Below are positions 29,667 through 34,297 of a stretch of DNA of 34,297 nt, piece by piece. Source of the DNA: a virus. Below the pieces are notes generated by a model. It was not told the origin of the DNA. It worked only from the letters and a program-made list of their open reading frames with translations, and searched no databases. The stretch is from positions 1-34,297 of IMG/VR virus record IMGVR_UViG_3300025853_000316. One strand, written 5' to 3'. Made by a program: the position numbers and the translations under genes. Within the stretch, counting starts at the first letter, position 1, and each line of letters opens with the position of its first letter.

Positions 29667-29926
29667 AACTCACCCCGAGCCTTGGCTAGAACGTTGTCAA
29701 GACACTCTATCGAGTCCTTAAATACTTCAGCATCGTGAGCTTCGAAAATATCACGGATAGCTTTCAGCTCATCATACATCTCAGGCGCTGCGGCTATTAG
29801 GTGGGCGTTGGCTTTGCCTTCATTGAAAACCGTAACCTTGGCCAAGCTAATACAGCAAACCGTAGACTTAACTTCGTAGCTGTCCGCGTACCATTCTCCC
29901 CCGGTAAACTTCGCTTCTTTACTCAT
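29663..29926 (-). CDS. Small phage protein of the ANAHLIAAAPEM type (87 aa)
   Basis: The motif KANAHLIAAAPEMYDELKAI (39-58) is shared by a very large set of small phage proteins of unknown function. It is preceded by a short beta region and followed by a helix with acidic residues. AAGGAGA lies before the ATG. It is the first recognisable gene after the structured intergenic region, coupled (ATGA) to the PAPS-reductase-like gene. Confidence 0.8.
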   Translation of the reverse strand: MSKEAKFTGGEWYADSYEVKSTVCCISLAKVTVFNEGKANAHLIAAAPEMYDELKAIRDIFEAHDAEVFKDSIECLDNVLAKARGEL

Positions 29927-29936
29927 CCCTATCTCC

Positions 29937-30062
29937 TTATTGGTTAACTGGCCACACTACAGTCATAGATACCCTTACCGGACATCTGCGCTTTAATATG
30001 GCCTTGATCATAATCAGTAATCTTTTATCACAAACCCAATACAGTCCTAGTAGCTGGGTCAT
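29937..30062 (-). CDS. Small basic-hydrophobic protein (41 aa, tentative)
   Basis: The product begins MTQLLGLYWVCDKRLLIMIK and continues with a basic stretch (ILKRRCPVRV) and a short hydrophobic end (SMTVVWPVNQ). The stop lies just before the strong ribosome site of the next gene. Its own site (AGAG, short spacer) is weak, and the region has many inverted repeats, so the frame may be non-coding. The two cysteines and positive charge hint at a membrane- or nucleic-acid-associated peptide. Confidence 0.4.
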   Translation of the reverse strand: MTQLLGLYWVCDKRLLIMIKAILKRRCPVRVSMTVVWPVNQ

Positions 30063-30155
30063 ACTCTCTGCTGTGTCCGGTATAAGGTGTGTTTATCCCC
30101 TTCTACGGCTGTCAGGGGCGGTCGGTATCAAACCCGGATCACTGATTATGTTTTG

Positions 30156-30183
30156 CTTATAAAGTTTTGTTGTCCGCGGTAAA
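30156..30183 (-). promoter_or_regulatory. Candidate late promoter
   Basis: On the minus strand TTTACC (plus 30178-30183) and TATAAG (30156-30161) are 16 bases apart, just downstream of the U-tract terminator at 30237-30243. It would start RNA for the late leftward genes. The -35 box overlaps the CCGCGG inverted repeats, a plausible control site. Confidence 0.35.
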
Positions 30184-30203
30184 CTTTGACCGTAAAACCG
30201 CGG
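30161..30203. repeat. Two overlapping inverted repeats
   Basis: CCGCGGT (30174-30180) pairs with ACCGCGG (30197-30203) and, in competition, AAAGTTT (30161-30167) pairs with AAACTTT (30181-30187). Each is perfect over seven bases, but they interleave, so only one can form in RNA at a time. They lie upstream of and across the -35 of the candidate late promoter. Confidence 0.6.
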
Positions 30204-30236
30204 GAGTGTGGAGAGATCTTAGAAAGGTTCGGACAT

Positions 30237-30332
30237 AAAAAAAGGCTGCTTAGAGTAACCCCAGAACTTGGAAGGGGCTGTTTCAGAACTGGCGTCTTAA
30301 TCACCCGGACTGAAGTTACTCTAAATAGCCTT
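30237..30332 (-). ncRNA. Junction-type structured RNA ending in a U-tract terminator
   Basis: In the leftward RNA the ends AAGGCU and UAGAGUAAC (plus 30327-30332 and 30315-30323) pair with GUUACUCUA and AGCCUU (30251-30259 and 30242-30247). Together they form an 18-bp closing stem with about one mismatch and one wobble. Inside lie a UUCAG/CUGAA arm with a nested GGUG/CGCC hairpin (about 30282-30314) and a CCCC/GGGG hairpin (about 30258-30276), giving a three-way junction. Seven U follow the stem (A-run 30237-30243). It could be a small RNA, an attenuator or a riboswitch-like terminator; the family was not recognised. Confidence 0.6.
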
Positions 30333-30397
30333 AACCAGTTCTATCAAACAATTTTCTAAAGACGCTTCCACACGCCTACTACACAACTAATTTTAAA

Positions 30398-30583
30398 CTA
30401 ATCCTCCTGCTTATCAAGCCCTTTGGCAAACCCGTTCAAGTCGTCTACCGCATTTCTAAGACGCTCAATCTCTTCATCAATACCCTTAACCCTCTCTTTA
30501 TGAAATTCACGCTGCATAAATAAAGCCAAGGCTAATACAGCAGATAAAAACGCCCAAAACTGCCAGTAACTAAACAATTCCAT
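30398..30583 (-). CDS. Small membrane-anchored coiled-coil protein (61 aa)
   Basis: The ATG at 30583 follows the preceding stop by four bases with AGGTGGTGAG upstream; earlier GTG codons overlap that gene. The N-terminus has one hydrophobic helix (FWAFLSAVLALALFM, about 8-22) and the rest is a charged coil (EEIERLRNAVDDLNGFAKGL). The layout resembles spanin- or lysis-associated proteins, but it lies in the early arm; the function is unknown. It is the last gene before the structured intergenic region. Confidence 0.65.
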   Translation of the reverse strand: MELFSYWQFWAFLSAVLALALFMQREFHKERVKGIDEEIERLRNAVDDLNGFAKGLDKQED

Positions 30584-30587
30584 ATTA

Positions 30588-30995
30588 CTACTCACCACCT
30601 TTTAGCTTATCTGTGTTGCTGGGTAGCAGTACTGTAGGGAGTTCTACTTTTGTAAATTTCGCATACTCTTCAGGGAACGCCTTCTGTAAATTCTCAACAA
30701 GGCTTTTCGCCTGATCTTCAGTAGCTCTATCAATCGCAAAATCCATGACCTTAATATAATCGTCTCTCGGCACCAGCACATAGCCCTCTGGTGGGGTGTC
30801 GTGGTTATTCTGCGCCGCTGCCAGATCGTCTTTCAGCCTGGCTATCTCTGCGTCCTTCAGCATCAGGCTTTGCTGATCCACCGTGCTATGTGTTTCGATA
30901 GCCTCACGGACCAAGTTAATAACACCCTGGGCGTTTAGCTGGCTATCTGGTAGCGATGCCTCAAGGTCGTTTAGGTAGTCTTCTAATGCGCTCAT
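30588..30995 (-). CDS. Hypothetical phage protein with PEGYVLVPRD motif (135 aa)
   Basis: Residues 41-62 form a probable coiled coil (LMLKDAEIARLKDDLAAAQN), followed by TPPEGYVLVPRDDYIKV, a motif frequent in ead/Ea22-like accessory proteins of lambdoid phages. The rest is helical. The start overlaps the preceding 41-residue frame (ATGA). The function is unknown. Confidence 0.7.
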   Translation of the reverse strand: MSALEDYLNDLEASLPDSQLNAQGVINLVREAIETHSTVDQQSLMLKDAEIARLKDDLAAAQNNHDTPPEGYVLVPRDDYIKVMDFAIDRATEDQAKSLVENLQKAFPEEYAKFTKVELPTVLLPSNTDKLKGGE

Positions 30996-31117
30996 TTCCT
31001 AATCCCCATATCCATAATTAGCAGCAAACCACTTGCCGCAAAACATACAAATCCAATATTTAATCTACGCCCACTTACCGGATATATTCCCCAGCCTATC
31101 AAGGGCGCCCCTATCAT
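30992..31117 (-). CDS. 41-residue two-segment membrane peptide (tentative)
   Basis: The product starts MIGAPLIGWGIYPVSGRRLN and ends GFVCFAASGLLLIMDMGIRK: two hydrophobic segments around a short RR loop. Its stop overlaps the next start (ATGA) and it begins eight bases after the previous gene. The ribosome site is poor, so it would depend on coupling. The tight packing supports a real gene. Confidence 0.5.
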   Translation of the reverse strand: MIGAPLIGWGIYPVSGRRLNIGFVCFAASGLLLIMDMGIRK

Positions 31118-31125
31118 CCCCAATA

Positions 31126-31398
31126 CTACACTCGCATATAATACCACGCATAATCATTATTAGCAGGCTTGTGATACCAGATACGACGACAATCAGACAA
31201 AACGATTCCAGTATTATCTGCAACCTTGACCGTGCCGAAATTAATACCTTCGTTTCGCGACCGGACAATCACATGCTTGCCAGCATACTGATCATAAAAA
31301 GACGATTGCGATTTGCTTTTCACTTCTTCAGGCGCATCACTGACAACCAGCATCCCAATTAGCTTTAGAACCAAATCTTCTTTATTCACTTTATTCAC
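31126..31398 (-). CDS. DUF6948-like phage protein (90 aa)
   Basis: The central block YAGKHVIVRSRNEGINFGTV, with its following strands (VADNTGIVLSDCRRIWYHKP), resembles the DUF6948 family of small beta-rich phage proteins. It ends at YYMRV, earlier than I would expect for the family, so it may be a shortened member. GTG codons at 31398 and 31389 are both possible starts; neither has a strong site. The function is unknown. Confidence 0.6.
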   Translation of the reverse strand: MNKVNKEDLVLKLIGMLVVSDAPEEVKSKSQSSFYDQYAGKHVIVRSRNEGINFGTVKVADNTGIVLSDCRRIWYHKPANNDYAWYYMRV

Positions 31399-31411
31399 CA
31401 GTCAGTTTAAT

Positions 31412-32059
31412 TTAGTTAGGTGCCCCGGACCCATCTACCAGAACCGCATCGCGCAGGTTGGCATCGCGCAGGTTGGCATCGCACAGGACGGCACCGCGCA
31501 GGTTGGCACCCCACAGGTCGGCATCGCGCAGGTCGGCATCGCACAGGTTGGCACGGCACAGGTCGGCACCCCGCAGGTCGGCACCCCGCAGGTTGACACC
31601 GCGCAGGTCGGCACCGCGCAGGTCGGCACCGCGCAGGGTGGCACGGCACAGGTCGGCACCCCGCAGGTTGGCACCGCGCAGGTTGGCATCGCACAGGTTG
31701 GCATCGCACAGGTTGGCATCGCACAGGTCGGCATAGCGCAGGTTGGCACCGCGCAGGTTGGCATCGCACAGGTTGGCATCGCACAGGTCGGCATCGCGCA
31801 GGTTGGCATAGCGCAGGTTGGCATAGCGCAGGTTGGCACCGCGCAGGTTGGCACCGCGCAGGTCGGCATCGCGCAGGTTGGCACCCCGCAGGACGGCACC
31901 GCGCAGGTCGGCACCGCGCAGGTCGGCACCCCGCAGGTTGACACCGCGCAGGTTGACACCGCGCAGGTCGGCACCGCGCAGGTCGGCACGGCAGCCGCCG
32001 TCTTCACCGTTAAGCCACTTATTATGCAGCTCTAATACTTCTTTAATATCAATATTCAT
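31412..32059 (-). CDS. Pentapeptide-repeat protein (37 tandem repeats)
   Basis: After a 24-residue helical lead ([20 protein letters not shown]), 37 uninterrupted pentapeptides of the form A-[DN]-L-[RC]-[GD] run to residue 209, with a six-residue tail. Every repeat has Leu at the central position. Such proteins fold as a right-handed quadrilateral beta-helix, here about nine coils. The Qnr and MfpA members mimic DNA and protect gyrase, but those are strongly acidic, while this one has Arg at most i+1 positions, so its partner may differ. Cysteine replaces Arg in nine repeats, clustered on two faces. GGTGAG precedes the ATG. The GC content is far above that of neighbours. Confidence 0.9.
   Translation of the reverse strand: MNIDIKEVLELHNKWLNGEDGGCRADLRGADLRGVNLRGVNLRGADLRGADLRGAVLRGANLRDADLRGANLRGANLRYANLRYANLRDADLCDANLCDANLRGANLRYADLCDANLCDANLCDANLRGANLRGADLCRATLRGADLRGADLRGVNLRGADLRGADLCRANLCDADLRDADLWGANLRGAVLCDANLRDANLRDAVLVDGSGAPN
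31435..31992. repeat. 15-bp tandem repeat array in the pentapeptide gene
   Basis: On the plus strand the unit is close to GCGCAGGTCGGCACC, repeated about 37 times with changes at a few positions (GCGCA or GCACA; TCGG or TTGG). The unit is a multiple of three bases and contains no stops in several frames, so false reading frames run through it on both strands. Confidence 0.9.
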
Positions 32060-32089
32060 AATCTCACCAAAGATTTAGTTTAGCTGGTT

Positions 32090-32160
32090 GCCCCGACTGC
32101 TTTGCTGGGGCGGTATTGCGATGGCCGGTCAGCTCTTCGACGGCGGCTCTCCAACCACCG
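32090..32160. other. Two post-stop hairpins between XRE and pentapeptide genes
   Basis: CGGTGG and CCGCCG (minus strand; plus 32155-32160 and 32141-32146) form a 6-bp stem with one G-U. GCCCC/GGGGC (32090-32094 with 32107-32111) form a perfect 5-bp stem. Both lie in the 104-bp gap that contains no gene. They belong to the same class as the hairpins after other early genes. Confidence 0.45.
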
Positions 32161-32163
32161 GTA

Positions 32164-32373
32164 TTAAATCTTGTTGCGCTCCAAAAACTCATCAAGCAAT
32201 CCGTGATCAAACAGCATCAGCGCCATTTCAATCAGATTCTCACCGTATTGTGGAACGCCTGGCGAAGACTTCCAGCGAGTAACCGTACTTGCATCTACAC
32301 CAATCAACCGGCAAAACCGGGCATGGGTTAATCCTAGCTTGGCCCTTGCCGCCTTAAGCTGTTCGAACGTCAT
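32164..32373 (-). CDS. XRE-type HTH regulator (69 aa)
   Basis: The product is almost entirely an HTH domain: LKAARAKLGLTHARFCRLIGVDASTVTRWKSS (about 6-37) has the xenobiotic-response-element pattern with V-D-A-S-T-V-T-R-W as the recognition helix. It probably represses its own promoter and perhaps the one at 5180. A good AGGAG precedes the ATG. It lies between RusA and the pentapeptide gene. It has no C-terminal peptidase domain, so it is not a CI-type repressor. Confidence 0.85.
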   Translation of the reverse strand: MTFEQLKAARAKLGLTHARFCRLIGVDASTVTRWKSSPGVPQYGENLIEMALMLFDHGLLDEFLERNKI

Positions 32374-32405
32374 TTGCTCTCCTGTATGCGTTGTTGATGT
32401 GTCTA

Positions 32406-32424
32406 ATGTAGTGCATTATACATA
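32406..32424 (-). promoter_or_regulatory. Promoter/operator upstream of XRE gene
   Basis: On the minus strand a perfect TATAAT (plus 32415-32420) lies 42 bases before the XRE start. The inverted repeat ATGTA (32406-32410) and TACAT (32419-32423) surrounds it. The 13-base TGCATTATACATA (32412-32424) is also present at 5181-5193. The best -35 (TTGCAA) has a long 20-base spacer, so the promoter would be weak or regulated. Confidence 0.4.
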
Positions 32425-32446
32425 TGAGCGCAACACATATTTGCAA

Positions 32447-32836
32447 TTAATTTAAAGTTTTTTGCAGATCGTTTGCGAGCTTGTTGTAGTGGGCCTCGAC
32501 CTTCTCAGCTTTGGTAAAGCTTGCTATGGAGAATTCAATGAACTCCTCACCTTTCTTCACATCCACTTTTTCCAGCGTCATACGGTAAATATCTTTGTCG
32601 TCAAACCCGTATTTCTTTTGCAGGCAGTCAACAAAGCACTTAACCGGGTTGTCTATGTCCGCTCTTTTGTTGCTTAGGCCGAATCTCAGGCTCACTGAAA
32701 GCTTTTCTTCTGGGATTGATATGCTGGGAAGGATCATAATTACATCGCGCTCATAGCGGCTGTAAGAAGCTGTTTTGAATCTGCGCCCTTTCCAGGCTTC
32801 GTTAACAGATAGAGGCTTAATCGGTATGCGGTTCAT
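32447..32836 (-). CDS. rusA: RusA-like Holliday-junction resolvase
   Basis: The 129-residue enzyme has the RusA active site pattern: KRADIDNPVKCFVDCL with D60, D62 and K66, and a second acidic cluster at D79/D80/D82 (YGFDDKDIY). The length is near that of RusA (120). It should cleave four-way junctions during recombination and packaging, as the nin-region resolvases of lambdoid phages do. The start overlaps the preceding gene by four bases (ATGA). Confidence 0.93.
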   Translation of the reverse strand: MNRIPIKPLSVNEAWKGRRFKTASYSRYERDVIMILPSISIPEEKLSVSLRFGLSNKRADIDNPVKCFVDCLQKKYGFDDKDIYRMTLEKVDVKKGEEFIEFSIASFTKAEKVEAHYNKLANDLQKTLN

Positions 32837-33150
32837 TTCATCCCCTCGATTTTAATTACACCCATCTCAACCAGCTTGCGCCAGGTTCTCACCATAGCCC
32901 GCCGCATGTAGTTTTCTTTGTCTGCTGGTTCCAGATAATGCTTTACCCGGCCATCGATTACAGAGTGGCAGTTATCACAGGCAAAGCAGGCGCTGATATC
33001 GTCAGACTTACGCCCCATTCCGTGGCTTTCATCCGGTAGGTGGGCCAGCACTACTGTGCTTGTGTCGTAGCTGCATACGCCTACGATCTGGAGGGTGCAT
33101 TGCTGGCCTCTGGCCGCGTCTCTGACTTTCTTCGATACGATCTTAAGCAT
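32833..33150 (-). CDS. YbcO-like DUF1364 putative nuclease
   Basis: The 105-residue protein matches the YbcO/DUF1364 family: ARGQQCTLQIVGVCSYDTST, LAHLPDESHGMGRKSDD (about 36-52) and CFACDNCHSVIDGRV (55-69). The cysteines (C55, C58, C61) and histidines (H37, H62) form an HNH-like zinc site. A structural-genomics model suggests a nuclease-like fold, but activity is not established. It is encoded between DUF1367 and RusA, the usual lambdoid nin neighbourhood, with eight- and four-base overlaps. Confidence 0.85.
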   Translation of the reverse strand: MLKIVSKKVRDAARGQQCTLQIVGVCSYDTSTVVLAHLPDESHGMGRKSDDISACFACDNCHSVIDGRVKHYLEPADKENYMRRAMVRTWRKLVEMGVIKIEGMK

Positions 33151-33616
33151 ATTCCATCATCCCATTTACTACCCTTTCCATTTCGCTCTCTGTCCAGCCC
33201 TGAACATGGCGCATTACCATCTTCCAGAGAACGCTAAATGCTGCCCGGTATAGCTCCTCAAACTGTGCATCATCCATGTTCCCAAAACTGATTGACTTGG
33301 GTACCAGCTGCACATCGCCCTTGAGGTTCGACACCACATCATAAAACCCGGCCATTACCGTCACGTCGCTACGGAACTTTTCGAAATTCTTTTCTGTAGT
33401 ACGGCCCTTGTACTCACCCTTTGGCGGCTCCCAGTACTCATAAGCCATATTCAAAAGTGAGAAGAATTTGCGGTGAAACTTGATGTTTCTAGCCTTCACC
33501 AGATCCGCCCGTATCTCCTGACCTGTTCGCAGAGACTGAATATACTCCAACCCCTGCTGATCTACAGGCACAAGGGTGTTGTGATTACCCTTGCGCAGTA
33601 TTACCTGTTTACTCAC
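33143..33616 (-). CDS. DUF1367 phage protein (157 aa)
   Basis: The start is the GTG at 33616, which overlaps the preceding stop (GTGA) and has GGAGGT six bases upstream; the longer frame from 33691 runs through the previous gene. The conserved blocks ADLVKARNIKFHRKFFSLLN (about 37-56), YEYWEPPKGEYKG and VPKSISFGNMDDAQFEELYR match DUF1367, a lambdoid nin-region family of unknown function. It is coupled to the YbcO-like nuclease gene, which hints at a shared process. Confidence 0.85.
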   Translation of the reverse strand: MSKQVILRKGNHNTLVPVDQQGLEYIQSLRTGQEIRADLVKARNIKFHRKFFSLLNMAYEYWEPPKGEYKGRTTEKNFEKFRSDVTVMAGFYDVVSNLKGDVQLVPKSISFGNMDDAQFEELYRAAFSVLWKMVMRHVQGWTESEMERVVNGMMEYA

Positions 33617-33792
33617 TGCCACACCTCCGCCAGTTCCTTTTCCATTCTCCGCGCTTCCTGGTGATCCTCTACCGTTCTGCGCCGATAGCATTCACGCTTC
33701 TTTTCCGGCGATATCTCTTTAGGGATTACTACACGCTCTGGGTTAGTGATTACGAATTTGTGCTTGTATTCCGGGGCTGATGTAATGCTCAT
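33613..33792 (-). CDS. Small hypothetical protein (59 aa)
   Basis: The ATG at 33792 overlaps the previous stop (TAATG) and has AAGGGGG upstream. The product is basic (MSITSAPEYKHKFVITNPER...KKRECYRRRTVEDHQEARRM), ending in a charged helix. The function is unknown. Its two overlaps place it firmly in the early operon. Confidence 0.7.
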   Translation of the reverse strand: MSITSAPEYKHKFVITNPERVVIPKEISPEKKRECYRRRTVEDHQEARRMEKELAEVWQ

Positions 33793-34151
33793 TACTCTGC
33801 CCCCTTCATCATCAGGTAGCAGATGGCTGCGCACCGCAGTAATTCATCATGCCGGGCGGAACATTTAGCGGATTCATTAAAGTAACTGCTTACATGTACT
33901 TGGCATGTATCAAAGCTGTATTGGATGCAGTTTTTAATCATAATCGGACCCATCTGCTCCCATTCTCCGGTGTAGTCGTAACACTCTTGGCGCCACCAAT
34001 CATCCGTAAACTCTGGCGCCCACTCGAACAAGGCACTTCCACCATCGCACTCTTTAATCATATCATCAGGGTGTTTTGCCAGCTCCGGATGCTCAAGCAT
34101 AGCCACCAGCACGTTTAGCTCAAAGTTTGTCTTTTCGGTTAAGTTAGTCAC
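33792..34151 (-). CDS. NinX-like protein (DUF2591)
   Basis: The 119-residue protein resembles DUF2591/NinX of lambdoid phages: FELNVLVAML near the start, YTGEWEQMGPIMIKNCIQYSF in the centre and the C-terminal LRCAAICYLMMKG helix. In this copy the start is GTG, with AAGGGG seven bases upstream; the left-end copy reads ATG. The role of the family is unknown. It is the first gene after dnaB. Confidence 0.7.
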   Translation of the reverse strand: MTNLTEKTNFELNVLVAMLEHPELAKHPDDMIKECDGGSALFEWAPEFTDDWWRQECYDYTGEWEQMGPIMIKNCIQYSFDTCQVHVSSYFNESAKCSARHDELLRCAAICYLMMKGAE

Positions 34152-34297
34152 CTTCTATCCCCTTCTACAAATTAAATCCGCGACGCTGCGGCTTTGGTTT
34201 TTCAATTACTGGCAATGGCCCGTCAAATACTGCAAACCGGTTTTCTGCACCGATAAAGTTTAGAAAATCAGTACCCTTTTCGCCGTCTCGAAACTTG
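34121..34297. repeat. Terminal overlap, right copy
   Basis: This stretch repeats bases 1-177 with C at 34151 (T at 31) and A at 34270 (C at 150). The frames of the DUF2591 gene and dnaB continue across the join. Removing one copy leaves about 34,120 bases. Confidence 0.95.
34165..34297 (-). CDS. dnaB: 3' end of dnaB, partial copy at contig end
   Basis: The stop at 34165-34167 corresponds to 45-47 at the left end. The segment encodes the last 43 residues of the helicase (ending PQRRGFNL). The single substitution in this part is silent. It is not a second gene but the overlap of a circular map. Confidence 0.9.
   Translation of the reverse strand, partial: KFRDGEKGTDFLNFIGAENRFAVFDGPLPVIEKPKPQRRGFNL

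Noticed and set aside
31065-31268. 67-codon leftward frame overlapping the DUF6948-like gene
   Set aside because: It overlaps a family-like gene in another frame and lacks a ribosome site. The 41-codon frame at 30992-31117 fits the spacing better.
31435-31992. CRISPR-like array
   Set aside because: Units are tandem 15-mers with no spacers and are coding.
31313-32078. Long open frames on both strands across the pentapeptide array
   Set aside because: They arise because the 15-bp unit has no stops in several frames. Only the leftward A-[DN]-L-x-x frame gives a known fold and has a ribosome site.
1-34297. tRNA genes, integrase, attachment site, transposase
   Set aside because: No cloverleaf, recombinase motif or flanking repeats were seen on reading both strands. 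A tRNAscan or HMM search would be needed to exclude weak cases.

Overview
The window is an essentially complete genome of a short-tailed (podovirus-like) phage of about 34.1 kb. The first 177 bases recur at the end with two substitutions, so the contig closes into a circle of about 34,120 unique bases, with the replicative helicase gene crossing the junction. The virion genes follow the T7-type order: portal, scaffold, capsid, two tail tubular proteins, internal core proteins and a fibre with a T7-like N-terminus. No phage RNA polymerase, integrase or CI-type repressor is visible. A gammaproteobacterial host is likely, because the early region carries Rha/KilAC, DUF1367, a YbcO-like DUF1364 protein, RusA and a NinX-like DUF2591 protein, a set typical of lambdoid phages. 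The host genus cannot be read from the sequence.

Layout. A control region at about 3510-3651 separates two arms. The rightward arm (3652-7526) holds small early genes, then a recombination set (ERF-like annealing protein, Gp157-like protein, SSB) and an HTH protein, and ends at a strong bidirectional terminator (7591-7621). Everything else is leftward. The leftward early arm runs from an Arc-like ribbon-helix-helix protein (3509) through Rha/KilAC, a small HTH protein, a lambda O-like initiator with an iteron array and DnaB. It then crosses the contig junction to DUF2591, DUF1367, YbcO-like, RusA, an XRE regulator and a 37-repeat pentapeptide protein. After a structured intergenic region (29937-30397), the leftward late arm continues: a PAPS-reductase-like protein, small membrane proteins, terminase, portal, scaffold, capsid, tail, internal proteins and fibre, then endolysin and a 3-TM holin that converge on the 7591 terminator.

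How it works together (partly inference). The divergent promoters at 3542-3614 fire the two early arms and small regulators act on them. The initiator and DnaB start replication, probably at the iterons inside the initiator gene. The annealing protein, SSB, RusA and YbcO-like protein handle recombination and branched DNA. The structured region at 29937-30397 is the natural boundary between early and late leftward transcription: it contains a junction-type RNA ending in a U-tract terminator, competing inverted repeats and a candidate late promoter. A UUCG-loop terminator sits after the capsid block, as T7 has one after gene 10.

Six genes of 32-46 codons are added here: an RHH regulator, single- or double-TM peptides, a basic peptide and a small unknown. 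Several starts were moved on the basis of ribosome binding sites and stop-start overlaps. The most unusual items are the RNA element at 30237-30365, the pentapeptide-repeat gene with its stacked cysteines, the iteron array, the stop-hairpin-RBS punctuation of the early genes, and a nested zinc-knuckle-like reading frame at 27884-28078.
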